NCBI GenBank assembly: GCA_012837865.1
Contig: DUQJ01000157.1
Coordinates: 1-57,214 of the forward strand
Length of the DNA stretch: 57,214 nucleotides
Direction: 5' to 3'
From: Clostridiales bacterium
GTDB lineage: Bacteria > Bacillota > Clostridia > Lachnospirales > Lachnospiraceae
The notes beneath the pieces were generated by a model, which saw only the letters and a list, made by a program, of their open reading frames with translations, was not told the origin of the DNA and did not search any database. Position numbers and translations under genes: made by a program. This document shows, piece after piece, positions 17,566-27,371 of this stretch. Within the stretch, counting starts at the first letter, position 1. Each line of letters starts with the position of its first letter.

Positions 17566-19058
17566 TAATCCTCCTCCCATGACAAGGAATGTTTTATCGC
17601 TCTATTCCAGCCTTTTATATTACATTCCCTTTTCTCATCTGTCATATTGGAGTTGTAAATATGCTCTATTTCCCAATTGTTCTTTAGGTCCTCTGTTGAT
17701 TTCCAAACTCCCACTGCAAGTCCAGCTAAATAAGCTGCACCCAAAGCTGTTAATTCTATTACTTTGGGTTTATATACTGGCCTATCTAAAATATCTGCCT
17801 GAAATTGCATTAGAAATTTATTAGCACTGGCTCCGCCATCTACTTTTAAGTGTTTTAAGTTAATCCCTGAGTCTTTTTCCATAGCTTTTATTACATCATG
17901 TGTTTGATATGCAATAGATTCAAGTGTTGCACGGATAAGATGTTCTCTATTGCAACCTCTTGTAATTCCAATAATAGTACCTCTTGCATATTGATCCCAA
18001 TGTGGTGCCCCTAAGCCTGTAAAAGCTGGAACAATATACATACCATTACTATCATCAACTTCTAGAGCCGCTTTTTCGCTTTCTTCAGAACTTCTTATTA
18101 TCCTTAATTCATCCCTTAACCACTGTACTGCTGCTCCACCTACAAATACACTACCTTCTAACGCATATTCAACATCTGAATTTATACTTGCAGCAATTGT
18201 TGTTATAAGTCCATATTTAGATTCAATAATTTCTTTTCCTGTGTTCATTAATAAAAAACAGCCTGTACCATATGTGTTTTTAACATCACCCTTATTAAAA
18301 CAACATTGTCCAAATAAAGCTGCTTGTTGATCTCCTGCTGCCGCTGCAATAGGAATAGGGCTTCCGAAAAGTTCCTTAGCCGTATTTCCATATATATAGC
18401 TAGAAGGCTTTACATCTGGCATCATCTTTAATGGTATGTTTAGCTCTTTTAATAAGTCCTGATCCCATTCTAAAAGCTTTATATTAAATAACATTGTTCT
18501 AGAAGCATTTGTATAATCTGTTACAAACACACTTCCTTTTGTTAAATTCCATATCAACCAAGTATCAACAGTGCCAAACAAAAGATTACCTGCTTCCGCA
18601 TCTTCTCTTGCACCTTCAACATTATCAAGTATCCATTTTAATTTTGTAGCCGAAAAATATGCATCCGGTATTAGTCCTGTTTTGCTTTTTATAATTTCCC
18701 CAAATCCTCTTGTTTTCAAATCATTAATCATATCCGATGTTCGTCTACATTGCCAAACAATAGCATTATAAACAGGTTGGCCTGTTCTTTTATCCCATAC
18801 TATAGTGGTTTCTCTTTGATTAGTTATTCCTATTCCTTCTATATCTGAAGATACAGCACTAATCTGAGCCATAGCTTCTGTTGCAACACTAATCTGTGTA
18901 GACCATATCTCCATAGGATCATGTTCTACCCAGCCTGCTTCTGGATAAATTTGAGTAAACTCTTTTTGCGCTAGGCTTTTTATGTTACCTCTCTTATCAA
19001 ACAAAATACATCTAGAACTGGTGGTACCTTGATCTAGAGCCATAATATATCTTCCCAT
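17565..19058 (-). CDS. glpK: Glycerol kinase
   Basis: GlpK phosphorylates glycerol to glycerol-3-phosphate, feeding phospholipid synthesis and glycolysis. FGGY-family motifs are complete: [77 protein letters not shown] and [19 protein letters not shown]. Its 497 residues are the normal size. No glpF or glpD is adjacent; instead rhomboid and flavodoxin-SCP2 genes follow. AAGGGAGG precedes the ATG. Confidence 0.97.
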   Translation of the reverse strand: MGRYIMALDQGTTSSRCILFDKRGNIKSLAQKEFTQIYPEAGWVEHDPMEIWSTQISVATEAMAQISAVSSDIEGIGITNQRETTIVWDKRTGQPVYNAIVWQCRRTSDMINDLKTRGFGEIIKSKTGLIPDAYFSATKLKWILDNVEGAREDAEAGNLLFGTVDTWLIWNLTKGSVFVTDYTNASRTMLFNIKLLEWDQDLLKELNIPLKMMPDVKPSSYIYGNTAKELFGSPIPIAAAAGDQQAALFGQCCFNKGDVKNTYGTGCFLLMNTGKEIIESKYGLITTIAASINSDVEYALEGSVFVGGAAVQWLRDELRIIRSSEESEKAALEVDDSNGMYIVPAFTGLGAPHWDQYARGTIIGITRGCNREHLIRATLESIAYQTHDVIKAMEKDSGINLKHLKVDGGASANKFLMQFQADILDRPVYKPKVIELTALGAAYLAGLAVGVWKSTEDLKNNWEIEHIYNSNMTDEKRECNIKGWNRAIKHSLSWEED

Positions 19059-19091
19059 TTACTATGCCTCCCTTTCTAAATATTTACCTAT

Positions 19092-19121
19092 ATTGTACCA
19101 CCTTATCTTAGTTGTTTACAA
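19092..19121 (-). promoter_or_regulatory. Possible glpK promoter
   Basis: On the minus strand TTGTAA-N18-TACAAT lies about 35 bases upstream of the glpK start, between it and the end of the FHA gene. Both hexamers are partial matches. Confidence 0.4.
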
Positions 19122-19131
19122 GATTATTAAT

Positions 19132-20544
19132 TTACCCTTCTACAAATTTATATGAAATGTTAGCGAATGTTAATTCATCCCCTAATTTAAATTCTATTTT
19201 ATTATATGGTTCTAATATTTTCTTATTAACTTTTGTTCCGTTTGTTGAATTTAAATCTGTTATGTAAAAACGATCATTGTTTTTATCAATCTTTGCATGG
19301 TACCTACTAATTGCTTTATTATCGATATAACAATCTACTTGCCCATAGATTTTTCCTATATTGAAAGGGAATTTCTCTAGGTAGATTTGATTATAGTCTT
19401 CAGAAAAAGGTTGCAGTTTGTAGTCATTTACAACTAACGATTCTACCAACAAACATGTTGCATTATCATTTTCTTCAATAAGTTGCTGATAGTCTAATTT
19501 ACTTGATATTCCCCTATAATCAATTCCGCTTTTAGATTCATAACTATTATAATCTTTAACCTCTATTATCTTTGTAATACGGTTCGATTTACTCCATATC
19601 CTTACATTAATAACTACAGCTATAATAATTACCATAGTCAACACAAGCAAAAGTTTTTCCTTATTTAAGCTGTTATCAAATTTATTGTTTACCAACCCCA
19701 TTTTAAATACAGACATTATAATTATAGACCCAATTATTGCGGTTAAAGCACTATAAATATAGTTTGTTAATGGAAATAACTCAACTTCTTTCTCACTAGT
19801 TACTCTTTCCTCCATTACGGGAATCTTATTTATTTTAATATCTTCTCTTTCTAATTCGCTATCAGTATATTTATAGATTCTATTATCGCCTGTATCATTT
19901 GCTTTGTTTTCATTACTTTTTTTAATCAAACTACTATCTTCATAATTGCTATTGATGGGGTTGTTTTGTGTATTTGCAGTTAATTTTATATCTGCTTTAA
20001 AATCCTTCTCAATATCTAATCTTTCTTTTATAGAATTAAGTTTAAAATCATCTTTTACTATTGCATATATGTCATAAATTAAAAGTACTCCTGCTTTATC
20101 TTTGTAATCTATTTTATTCATAATATTTTCTATTAACCCAATCAGTTGTAGTTTAATATCTTTGTTATATCCTGGCATGTAGGTCAAATAGATTTTATTA
20201 TTTTCACTGTCTATATAAATACATTCTTCTTCTATTATTAAATCATTCTCTATCAACAAATATGAACTCATCATTTCAATAGAATTTAATATTCCTGATA
20301 GGATATTAATTACATCTTCATGAATGAGCATCTTCCTACCATTAATCTTATTTATTGATTCCTTTTTGCTAATATCATAGTATAAATATAAAATATTATC
20401 AATCGTTCTTTGCTCTAAACTAAGCAATCCCGGAACATCCTCATACTGAATCATTTTAATTGAGTATTCATTTATATTTTTACTATATGTATTTTCTATA
20501 ACCATATAACTGTTATACAAATCCTTCTCATAATTTATTATCAT
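19132..20544 (-). CDS. DUF6382-like plus FHA-domain protein of the Tad locus
   Basis: The C-terminal 80 residues are an FHA phosphothreonine-recognition domain (FNIGKIYGQVDCYIDNKAISRYHAKIDKNNDRFYITDLNSTNGTKVNKK). The first 150 residues resemble DUF6382 (NNILYLYYDIS-like strand patterns, YIDSENNKIYLTYMPGYN). Two membrane segments lie at about 265-285 and 295-315. It is the last gene of the pilus operon, so it may connect pilus assembly to Ser/Thr phosphorylation; no kinase lies in the window. AGGAG precedes the ATG. Confidence 0.78.
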   Translation of the reverse strand: MIINYEKDLYNSYMVIENTYSKNINEYSIKMIQYEDVPGLLSLEQRTIDNILYLYYDISKKESINKINGRKMLIHEDVINILSGILNSIEMMSSYLLIENDLIIEEECIYIDSENNKIYLTYMPGYNKDIKLQLIGLIENIMNKIDYKDKAGVLLIYDIYAIVKDDFKLNSIKERLDIEKDFKADIKLTANTQNNPINSNYEDSSLIKKSNENKANDTGDNRIYKYTDSELEREDIKINKIPVMEERVTSEKEVELFPLTNYIYSALTAIIGSIIIMSVFKMGLVNNKFDNSLNKEKLLLVLTMVIIIAVVINVRIWSKSNRITKIIEVKDYNSYESKSGIDYRGISSKLDYQQLIEENDNATCLLVESLVVNDYKLQPFSEDYNQIYLEKFPFNIGKIYGQVDCYIDNKAISRYHAKIDKNNDRFYITDLNSTNGTKVNKKILEPYNKIEFKLGDELTFANISYKFVEG

Positions 20545-20560
20545 AGTAGCTCCTATAGTT

Positions 20561-21109
20561 TTATTTCTTAAATATGTTTAATATAAAATCAGATCTCCTT
20601 ATAAACTTTGTTGGATAGTGGTTATTTACTTTGCATATAACCGTCTTTTTTATCTGCTTTATTTGGGTCAATAAAGGTATATTTATATATGAGTTTGTTG
20701 TTATCTTTGCTTCAATAAAATTACTATCTATTTTAACCTTAATTTCATCAGGTTTAGATAACAGTAGCCTGCCACTTATATTCTCTGAAATTTGCTTTTC
20801 TATATATTTAATATCATGGCTATAATCTTTAATTATCAAGTTCATCCATAGGTTGGAATTTAATTTTTCATAATTTATTTTTCTATACCCCTCTATATCT
20901 TCAAGCATTGGATATTTTATTTTACTAATTGAATGATTTATTACTTCATATGCAGTGTTTTGAATATATATACAATCATATAAATAAAATGTCATATATA
21001 TAAACAAGACAAAAAGGAATATAACTAATGGCATAATAAAACTTATCTCAACAGTATAACTACCATCAACTAACAATCTTCTAATTTTGCTTTTATCTTC
21101 TTTAGTCAT
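20561..21109 (-). CDS. TadE-like pseudopilin
   Basis: A basic N-terminus (KSKIRRLLVDGSYTVEISF) leads into one long hydrophobic segment (IMPLVIFLFVLFIYMTFYLYDCIYIQNTAYE). This is the TadE pattern, with Glu after the leader as in type IV prepilins. The rest is a 130-residue extracytoplasmic domain. The ATG used here follows GAAGGTG; the ORF-track start (MLFYILIV) overlaps the upstream prepilin peptidase gene. TadE/TadF-type minor pilins help assemble the Flp pilus. Confidence 0.8.
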   Translation of the reverse strand: MTKEDKSKIRRLLVDGSYTVEISFIMPLVIFLFVLFIYMTFYLYDCIYIQNTAYEVINHSISKIKYPMLEDIEGYRKINYEKLNSNLWMNLIIKDYSHDIKYIEKQISENISGRLLLSKPDEIKVKIDSNFIEAKITTNSYINIPLLTQIKQIKKTVICKVNNHYPTKFIRRSDFILNIFKK

Positions 21110-21119
21110 TTTACACCTT

Positions 21120-21572
21120 CTACTTCTTACTATTAAAATATAAAACAACAAAATAACTTATAAGAATAAATGGAACAAATGGCAAGCTATCTTTTTTATT
21201 TACCTTTTTTAGTATTAATAAAACTATTGAAATAAGGGCTGCAATAGATAAAGCATATAAAAGGAGTTCTAAGTTTTGCCAAAATCCTAAAACAACACCT
21301 GTCATAATTAATACGATTCCATCGCCAATACCTATTTTGGATCTAGTAATTATACTAATTGATATTACAATAAACCCTACAATAGCTCCGCCTATAATAT
21401 TTATAAACCCATTGTTTTTATATATTGATAATGCTAATAACAATATTACACTTAAACTTATTATCCATAAACTTATCTTTTTATATTTCAAATCCTGTAT
21501 TGAGCTTATTATTAGTGATACTATTACGATTATATCAGATACACTTATGATTGCCTTCACCCCCACACACAC
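21120..21572 (-). CDS. Prepilin peptidase, A24 family (TadV/CpaA type)
   Basis: This small membrane aspartyl peptidase cleaves Flp-type prepilins and pseudopilins. It has about five membrane segments and both catalytic Asp contexts: SIQDLKYKKI (residues about 25-34) and KIGIGDGIVL (about 79-88, the GxGD motif). At 150 residues it matches TadV rather than the larger PilD with its methylase domain. The exact start is uncertain: the ATG used overlaps little, and an in-frame GTG four codons later is an alternative. Confidence 0.92.
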   Translation of the reverse strand: MCVGVKAIISVSDIIVIVSLIISSIQDLKYKKISLWIISLSVILLLALSIYKNNGFINIIGGAIVGFIVISISIITRSKIGIGDGIVLIMTGVVLGFWQNLELLLYALSIAALISIVLLILKKVNKKDSLPFVPFILISYFVVLYFNSKK

Positions 21573-21578
21573 ATTACT

Positions 21579-22436
21579 TTATTTACCACATTTAGAACAT
21601 GGCCTTCTGCCGTTTATATCTTTGATGTTTATTGTCATTACATCTCGCTTAATTCCACTGCAATCTGATTTGAAGTGATACCGATTCCCATAGTCCGTAA
21701 TATAAAATTTATTATTAAAGTTTTCTTCTTTTATGCAAAGACTACATGGTGAGTATTTCCCTCCACTTTTATTTCTTAAATCATTTGTAAGGCCCACTAC
21801 AGATCTTACCGTTAATTTAATATAACTACATTCACTAGAGTTATGATAGACAGACCCTGTACGCGTAATATACACAACTTCTTCACTATTTTCATCCACT
21901 TCTTTTAATAACCCATTATTGATATAAAACCCTGTCCATCCCCTAAGTTTAGCTCTTTGTGTAATTCCTATATCAGCGATCTTAAATATTCTTAGTGGTA
22001 TTCTTATCTTATATCTTAATACAATTTCTATATTTTCATTGTTTTCTAATATTGAACTAGCTATAAAACTTAAACCATTATATCCCCCTTTAATAATTGA
22101 ATCGTCTATATATTTTTTATCAATTTTACCTAGCATCAATAACTTTATATATCCTAAACCCATAAACTTTTCGCCTATATCTTTAATTAATTCAACTTCA
22201 AAGTTTTCTTCTATATCTTCTTGAGTACTTTCATAACTATTTTCATTAGCAACAAGGCGTTGATATACATAGGATTGTTCTGCTAAGTTATATCCAACAT
22301 TTGTAATGGCCTGTTGTAAATAATCCTGAATAGTTAATACTTGTAGGAAGTATATAAAAAACATCAGACAAAATATAAATATTGGTAATGATAGTGCTGC
22401 TTCCACAGTTAATGACGCTTTGCTTTTTTTGTTCAT
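21579..22436 (-). CDS. TadE-like pseudopilin with C-terminal Cys/His repeats
   Basis: The N-terminus KSKASLTVEAALSLPIFIFCLMFFIYFLQVL is a TadE-type leader plus membrane helix. The last 90 residues hold two related modules, VYITRTGSVYHNSSECSYIK ... YSPCSLC and FYITDYGNRYHFKSDCSGIK ... RPCSKC. Each has a YH...C and a CxxC, as in a small zinc-binding unit. Outside the cell such modules could bind metal or form disulfides; the function is unknown. A weak ACGAGG lies before the ATG, and a structured segment precedes it. Confidence 0.8.
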   Translation of the reverse strand: MNKKSKASLTVEAALSLPIFIFCLMFFIYFLQVLTIQDYLQQAITNVGYNLAEQSYVYQRLVANENSYESTQEDIEENFEVELIKDIGEKFMGLGYIKLLMLGKIDKKYIDDSIIKGGYNGLSFIASSILENNENIEIVLRYKIRIPLRIFKIADIGITQRAKLRGWTGFYINNGLLKEVDENSEEVVYITRTGSVYHNSSECSYIKLTVRSVVGLTNDLRNKSGGKYSPCSLCIKEENFNNKFYITDYGNRYHFKSDCSGIKRDVMTINIKDINGRRPCSKCGK

Positions 22437-22578
22437 ATAAAACCTCGTATCTTATCATATAGTCAGCTAGGAAGTCCGTTCTTCATAAATGCAAATGACT
22501 TTTTAGAGAGAGAACCTTTAATTTTATTGGTTAATATAAAGAAGAGCGAACGCCCTAGCTCACAGTATGAAAATCTTT
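22437..22578 (-). other. Structured intergenic segment inside the Tad operon
   Basis: The minus-strand RNA starts GAGCTAGGGCGTTCGCTC and ends GAAGAACGGACTTCCTAGCTGAC. AGCTAGG and CCTAGCT pair over about 95 bases, with a local GGGCGTTCGCTC hairpin and other pairing inside. I recognise no known riboswitch class. It could be an RNA-processing or attenuation site setting different levels for the genes on each side. Confidence 0.45.
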
Positions 22579-24906
22579 CTAATAACTGTAAATACTCTGG
22601 CTTGTATATCTATAAATAGAATTGGAATTAGAATTGTTTAGCATAGAAAGATCAAAGAACTTACTATTAATATTTCCTTTTACTTTTATATTAATATCAA
22701 ATATACAATTGGATAAAAGAAAATTTTCATCATATCTTAAGTTAATATTCTTTTGTATTAAATCCATTGAATTATACCTAAGATTAATCTTTTTAGTCAT
22801 AAATAAGAAGATGACTACATAATGGTCATATGAAAGTTTGCCAAAAGCTTTGTCTCCATTTATTTTTTCTGCCTTGCCTTTGATATGTTCTCTATTTAAT
22901 AAAAATATATCTTGGTAATTTGCTATTATTTCAGCGCTTGGTTTAATTATTTTAATATGTTTCTCTGATAATAAAGCTGATATATCTATTAGGCTTTCAA
23001 CAAAGCTTATTATTAATAACAATATTGTTTTAACAGTCTTGACAAGTATTGGTAACCCTGTAAATCCAACTAAGCTGACTGCTATTAGTTCAGCATCGGT
23101 ACAGCGTTGAGAGTTTCCTAAGACCGATATAAAGTTCATTATAAGTCTCATTAATAATATTTGGTTTATAACGCTAGATAAATTTTCCTTATCGCTTCCC
23201 TTTCTTTTAAGAATATATTCTTGTTCATAAGATAATGCTGTTAAATTTTCATCAAATCCTTCTTCATTTGATTGAGTATAGTTGCTGAAAAAAAGGTTTA
23301 TATATTCTGTTATCATCGCTTTGTTTAATAATGAAATCACTTCGTTATTATCAATAAACGTCGAAAATATATCCTTTGAGCCTGAAGCATTAAACAAATC
23401 CATGTTTTTAAAAAGAGAATTTATATTTATTTCTTTAGATTGATATTTTAATTGTTCAGAAGGTAAATTGCTTAAACTAATTTCCTTTTCTGATATATTA
23501 TCTATATCTGTCACTAATCCTAATATACCATTATTAATAGATGCCTTTAATTTATCTAGCGGATTCTCCTGTTTTTTATCCCTTAAAACTAAAGAACTAT
23601 AATCTAATCTTAAATCTTTTATATTATATTGTTTTATACAATTTTCAAATTCTTTTATTTTTGATTTTAAACTTTCATAATTCCCTTTATTACATAGATT
23701 CTTTATTTCGTTTACTATCACAGAAGCTTCAGCAATAATTTGCCTGTTTGCTTGTAAAATTACTATTTTGTTTGAAAAATCATATTTTTCAACATCATTA
23801 TTTGTATATTCCTTCATCTTTGATAAGTCTTGATCTAATCCACTATAAACATCTTCTCTTATAGCATCCTTTTTATTAAGTAGTTCACCTTCATAAATAT
23901 CTAGCAGGGGGATTGCATTACCCTTTTTTTCTTCTATCTTATTAATAACTTCTATGGATTTATCAATTAATTCTGTCTTTGTATTAATAAGATTGTTCAA
24001 TGATATATTTAGTCCATTAAGCTGATTATAATATATGGTTAGAATTTCATTATAAATAATTTTCATTTCCGGCCCACCACCATCTCTTAATGTCTCAAGA
24101 TTTATAATCTTATCTATAACTTTTCTTAAGAGTTTTGTGTGCTCCATTGGATTAACATACTTACCTTTTACTGCTGCAAAAACCGTATTATTATTAATTC
24201 CAGCATTGTCCATAGTAATATTTTTTACAGTTATATTTTTAACAAAATTACTTTTAATAGATAGTTTGTTTTTCTTACTTAACTTTATTCCATTCTTATT
24301 AGTCTCAACACCATCTAGCAAGGTCATTAGCTCCAATATGGATTTATCTATTTCAACTAATTCCTCTTCTACTTCTTGCTTTTTTTCATATACCTTTGCT
24401 GTCTCATTAGCTTCTTTTATTGCTTCTTCTCCAGCAGTTATGCTTTCAATTAAATTACCAACTGATGCATATTTCATATACTCTAAAACCTGGTTTTCAT
24501 ATAATATTCCATCGTGATCTAATAAGCTTGTTTTGTTCAATAGTTCTGTATTCTCAAGAGATATATCCAATAAATCCATACCATTATTCAACCATCCCGA
24601 TTCATCTTGTGTTACAGAATATTTAAAGAATTCTTGAAATTTATCCAAAATTATAACTTCATTAAAATTACCTGTACCATATGTAGAGTCTAGAGCAAAA
24701 ATATGATATTCATTTAATAATGGAGCATGATATTCCGCTAGCAAAGAATCCATTGAATGAATCAAAGACCGATTAATATAACTTCTTGCAACTGATAATC
24801 TTGCTCCCTCTAATGTAACTAAAATCAAGCTTATAATTATCAATAAAACCAAACTAAGAAAAACCGTTATACTAGCTGATTGATAGTTATCATTTCTAAT
24901 TTGCAA
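22579..24906 (-). CDS. DUF5702-like large Tad-locus protein
   Basis: The start (QSASITVFLSLVLLIIISLILVTLEGARLSVARSYINRSLIHSMDSLLAEYHAPLLNEYHIFALD) is the conserved beginning of the DUF5702 proteins found with Clostridia Tad genes. It is a TadG-like secreted or membrane-anchored subunit. The long middle (about 150-460) is mostly coiled coil. Two hydrophobic stretches near 620-670 (LIAVSLVGFTGLPILVKTVKTILLLIISFVESLI) suggest a second membrane insertion. The start codon is TTG, 5 bases after GGAGG. The function is unknown, but pilus anchoring is likely from context. Confidence 0.78.
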   Translation of the reverse strand: MQIRNDNYQSASITVFLSLVLLIIISLILVTLEGARLSVARSYINRSLIHSMDSLLAEYHAPLLNEYHIFALDSTYGTGNFNEVIILDKFQEFFKYSVTQDESGWLNNGMDLLDISLENTELLNKTSLLDHDGILYENQVLEYMKYASVGNLIESITAGEEAIKEANETAKVYEKKQEVEEELVEIDKSILELMTLLDGVETNKNGIKLSKKNKLSIKSNFVKNITVKNITMDNAGINNNTVFAAVKGKYVNPMEHTKLLRKVIDKIINLETLRDGGGPEMKIIYNEILTIYYNQLNGLNISLNNLINTKTELIDKSIEVINKIEEKKGNAIPLLDIYEGELLNKKDAIREDVYSGLDQDLSKMKEYTNNDVEKYDFSNKIVILQANRQIIAEASVIVNEIKNLCNKGNYESLKSKIKEFENCIKQYNIKDLRLDYSSLVLRDKKQENPLDKLKASINNGILGLVTDIDNISEKEISLSNLPSEQLKYQSKEININSLFKNMDLFNASGSKDIFSTFIDNNEVISLLNKAMITEYINLFFSNYTQSNEEGFDENLTALSYEQEYILKRKGSDKENLSSVINQILLMRLIMNFISVLGNSQRCTDAELIAVSLVGFTGLPILVKTVKTILLLIISFVESLIDISALLSEKHIKIIKPSAEIIANYQDIFLLNREHIKGKAEKINGDKAFGKLSYDHYVVIFLFMTKKINLRYNSMDLIQKNINLRYDENFLLSNCIFDINIKVKGNINSKFFDLSMLNNSNSNSIYRYTSQSIYSY

Positions 24907-24918
24907 ATTGATCCTCCA

Positions 24919-25107
24919 TTATTTAATAATCTTATCCGAACCTTTTGTTATTGCATCAAATGCCTTAGTAACTATACCAGTTATTTGTGTCTTGAATAAT
25001 AACACCAATCCTATTAATATAACTAAAATTAAAATTATTTCTATAATACCTACTGCATCCATTTTTTTATTAAAGAATCTTTTTATTTTACTACTTATCA
25101 TTATCAT
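24919..25107 (-). CDS. Flp-type pilin subunit
   Basis: This 62-residue protein has a basic leader, KKMDAVGIIEIILILVILIGLVLLFKTQITGIV, with the Glu at the position expected for a type IVb pilin, and a short C-terminal tail. It is the likely major pilin polymerised by CpaF/TadB/TadC after cleavage by the A24 peptidase encoded downstream. AGGAGG lies 7 bases before the ATG. It sits between TadC and the DUF5702 gene. Confidence 0.88.
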   Translation of the reverse strand: MIMISSKIKRFFNKKMDAVGIIEIILILVILIGLVLLFKTQITGIVTKAFDAITKGSDKIIK

Positions 25108-25123
25108 AATTTATCCTCCTGTT

Positions 25124-26611
25124 TTATAAAAAATTAAAGCTAATAAAAGCCGGTATCAATATTATTGCTAATACAATTGAAAACATTAACATCATTGGTA
25201 ATAACATCTTAGTTGTTGCTTCTTCAGCCTGGGTTTTGGCCAATTCTTTCCGATCATTAAATGCCGATAAAGCTTCATATAACAACAAATCCGATAAACC
25301 TTTATTTCCTCTCTTTAAATTTTGACAAATAAGTGAACTAAACTTCATATATGGCAAAACTCCTACTCTTCTTCCAAAAGTTTCATATGCATTTGATTCA
25401 GGGACACCAACAGAAACTTCATTATAAGTTATTTTCATCTCTTCATATGCAAATCGTCGTTCTAATTGTTTGTCCCTCTTTTTCAAATCATAATCCTTTA
25501 CAATCTTCTCCCACGCTTGTTTTATAGTCATTCCTGCAATCACTAATAATGTAAACTTGCTGACTATGTTGGGATAATCAATCATCATTTGTTTTCTTCT
25601 TTTCTTAATTTCGTCGTTAAGCTTCTGGTCTTGATAAAACCACATAATAACAGCTATAATTAAAGAAAATATAATAATTTTAATTGAAGTATTATTATCC
25701 TTCTCTTTCCAGATAATATAGTACCCCTCTATTTTCTCTGGTAAATTCAAATAGTTATGGGTCTTAGTCCTATTAGAACTTTTCTCTAATTCGAAATTTA
25801 AATCTTTTAACACCTTTTCTTTTTCATTTAATTGTTTAGGTACCACCTTTATTATAAAAATATGTTCAAATACATTTTCATCATATTGCAATATTGCTTT
25901 TATATAAGTCTCTATCCCATCCTTATCTATATCCTCATTATTAAGATTTCCTCTTGTATTTAATAAGCTAAAATCCTCCACTTCCCAATTAACTTCAATA
26001 CTAGTTCCCGGAATGCTACTAGGTAGAAATAAATCCTCACATATTTGATTTAAGCTTTTATTCTCCCCAAGTATTGCCGTCTCTAAATACTCAATGCCAT
26101 GTTTGAATTCAACTAATAATGTCTCATCATCATAAAATTTTTCATTTACATTAACTGAGTAATCTTTAATTACAAGGTTTTTATCTTGATCGTTTTTATT
26201 TATATCTGGAGTTATATAAACATCTAGATATTCTTTTCTTGACCCTCTACCATAATCCGGACGCATCAAGGAGTTATTAATAATAACTTGATTACTATTA
26301 AAATTACTTAATGTTGAAAAGATATTAAAAGAAAATATAATCATTAATATAACAAATATTTTCTTTACTAAATATTCTTTTTGAATTTCTTCTGTCTTAA
26401 CTCCAGGATTAAGAGTCTGTATGTTTTTACAAACTCCATTGTCCTTATGAAATAACTTCCTTCTATCTAACCATCTCCATATAAAAACTGATATATCCTT
26501 AAAAATACTTACATACCATTTATCATTGTATTTCTCTTTTTCTTCTAATCCTCTACTTAAAACAAATAAAATGATATACGACAAAAAAATTATAATATTT
26601 ATTGCTATCAT
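25124..26611 (-). CDS. TadC-like type II secretion F-domain protein with large ectodomain
   Basis: The C-terminal 170 residues match the T2SSF fold of TadC (IVSKFTLLVIAGMTIKQAWEKIVKDY ... GNKGLSDLLLYEALSAFNDRKELAKTQAEEATTKMLLPMMLMFSIVLAIILIPAFISF). Unlike the usual roughly 300-residue TadC, this one has about 210 extra residues (about 105-310) between two membrane segments, predicted outside the cytoplasm and rich in beta strand and acidic residues. It forms the inner-membrane platform with TadB. The ATG follows AAGGGGGA. Confidence 0.85.
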   Translation of the reverse strand: MIAINIIIFLSYIILFVLSRGLEEKEKYNDKWYVSIFKDISVFIWRWLDRRKLFHKDNGVCKNIQTLNPGVKTEEIQKEYLVKKIFVILMIIFSFNIFSTLSNFNSNQVIINNSLMRPDYGRGSRKEYLDVYITPDINKNDQDKNLVIKDYSVNVNEKFYDDETLLVEFKHGIEYLETAILGENKSLNQICEDLFLPSSIPGTSIEVNWEVEDFSLLNTRGNLNNEDIDKDGIETYIKAILQYDENVFEHIFIIKVVPKQLNEKEKVLKDLNFELEKSSNRTKTHNYLNLPEKIEGYYIIWKEKDNNTSIKIIIFSLIIAVIMWFYQDQKLNDEIKKRRKQMMIDYPNIVSKFTLLVIAGMTIKQAWEKIVKDYDLKKRDKQLERRFAYEEMKITYNEVSVGVPESNAYETFGRRVGVLPYMKFSSLICQNLKRGNKGLSDLLLYEALSAFNDRKELAKTQAEEATTKMLLPMMLMFSIVLAIILIPAFISFNFL

Positions 26612-26627
26612 TTTTCCCCCTTAATGT

Positions 26628-27371
26628 TTATATCTCTATCTCTAATATTTTATTTATCCAGATAAATGTTGCAAAATATACAAATAATAAAATAGTCATG
26701 ATAATAACTCCTTGAGCATTATGATACAGAGGTTTTAGAAATTCTGGTGAAAACACTGATAAATAAACAATCATTATAAATGGCATTAACTCCATAATCT
26801 TAGATTCATATACTTTCGATGCAAATAGAGTTCGAATATCTCTATCCACCTCAATCTTTTCATTTATATTTGTAATTGTACTTTGAATAATTTCAATAAT
26901 ATTTCCACCAGTTCTTTTACTTATAACGAATATATCTGCAAAATTCATTATATCTTCTATTTTACTTCTTTTTGCAAAATCACTAAGAGCTGATTCCACA
27001 GTTTGATTCATTCTAATCATATTGTTTATATATGAAACTTCCTTAATTATAAGACTTTCTGCTTTATAAATTAAACTTAAATCTTTTAATATCTCAGTAA
27101 ATGCTCTTTCTATCGAATAACCTGAGTTTAAAGCCCCTTGTAAGCTTATAACTGCCTCTTTAAATTCCATGTTTAACTTTATCTTTCTTTTTTTTATAGC
27201 TTCCTCTTTTTTTTGCCTCAAATAAAATATAATTATAGGAATACATAAGACTACACCTAATATGTTTCTGTAAAACAGTATCCCTATAGCTAATGCAATG
27301 AGAATTCCTTTTAGTAAATATTGAACGAATTCCAATCTTGTAAATTCATACTTATCGTAATCCTTAATCAT
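26628..27371 (-). CDS. tadB: TadB-like type II secretion F-domain protein
   Basis: An inner-membrane platform protein of the pilus. The T2SSF core is visible: LNMEFKEAVISLQGALNSGYSIERAFTEILKDL, then FVISKRTGGNIIEIIQSTITNINEKIEVDRDIRTLFASKVYESKIMELMPFIMIVYLSVF. Two membrane segments lie at the N-terminus and two near the C-terminus. The start overlaps the last 8 bases of cpaF, indicating coupled translation. Length 247 is typical or slightly short. Confidence 0.88.
   Translation of the reverse strand: MIKDYDKYEFTRLEFVQYLLKGILIALAIGILFYRNILGVVLCIPIIIFYLRQKKEEAIKKRKIKLNMEFKEAVISLQGALNSGYSIERAFTEILKDLSLIYKAESLIIKEVSYINNMIRMNQTVESALSDFAKRSKIEDIMNFADIFVISKRTGGNIIEIIQSTITNINEKIEVDRDIRTLFASKVYESKIMELMPFIMIVYLSVFSPEFLKPLYHNAQGVIIMTILLFVYFATFIWINKILEIEI

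Noticed and set aside
22437-22578. Cyclic-di-GMP riboswitch in the pilus operon
   Set aside because: The functional setting would fit, but the conserved GEMM core (GCAAACC and tetraloop-receptor parts) is not present on either strand.
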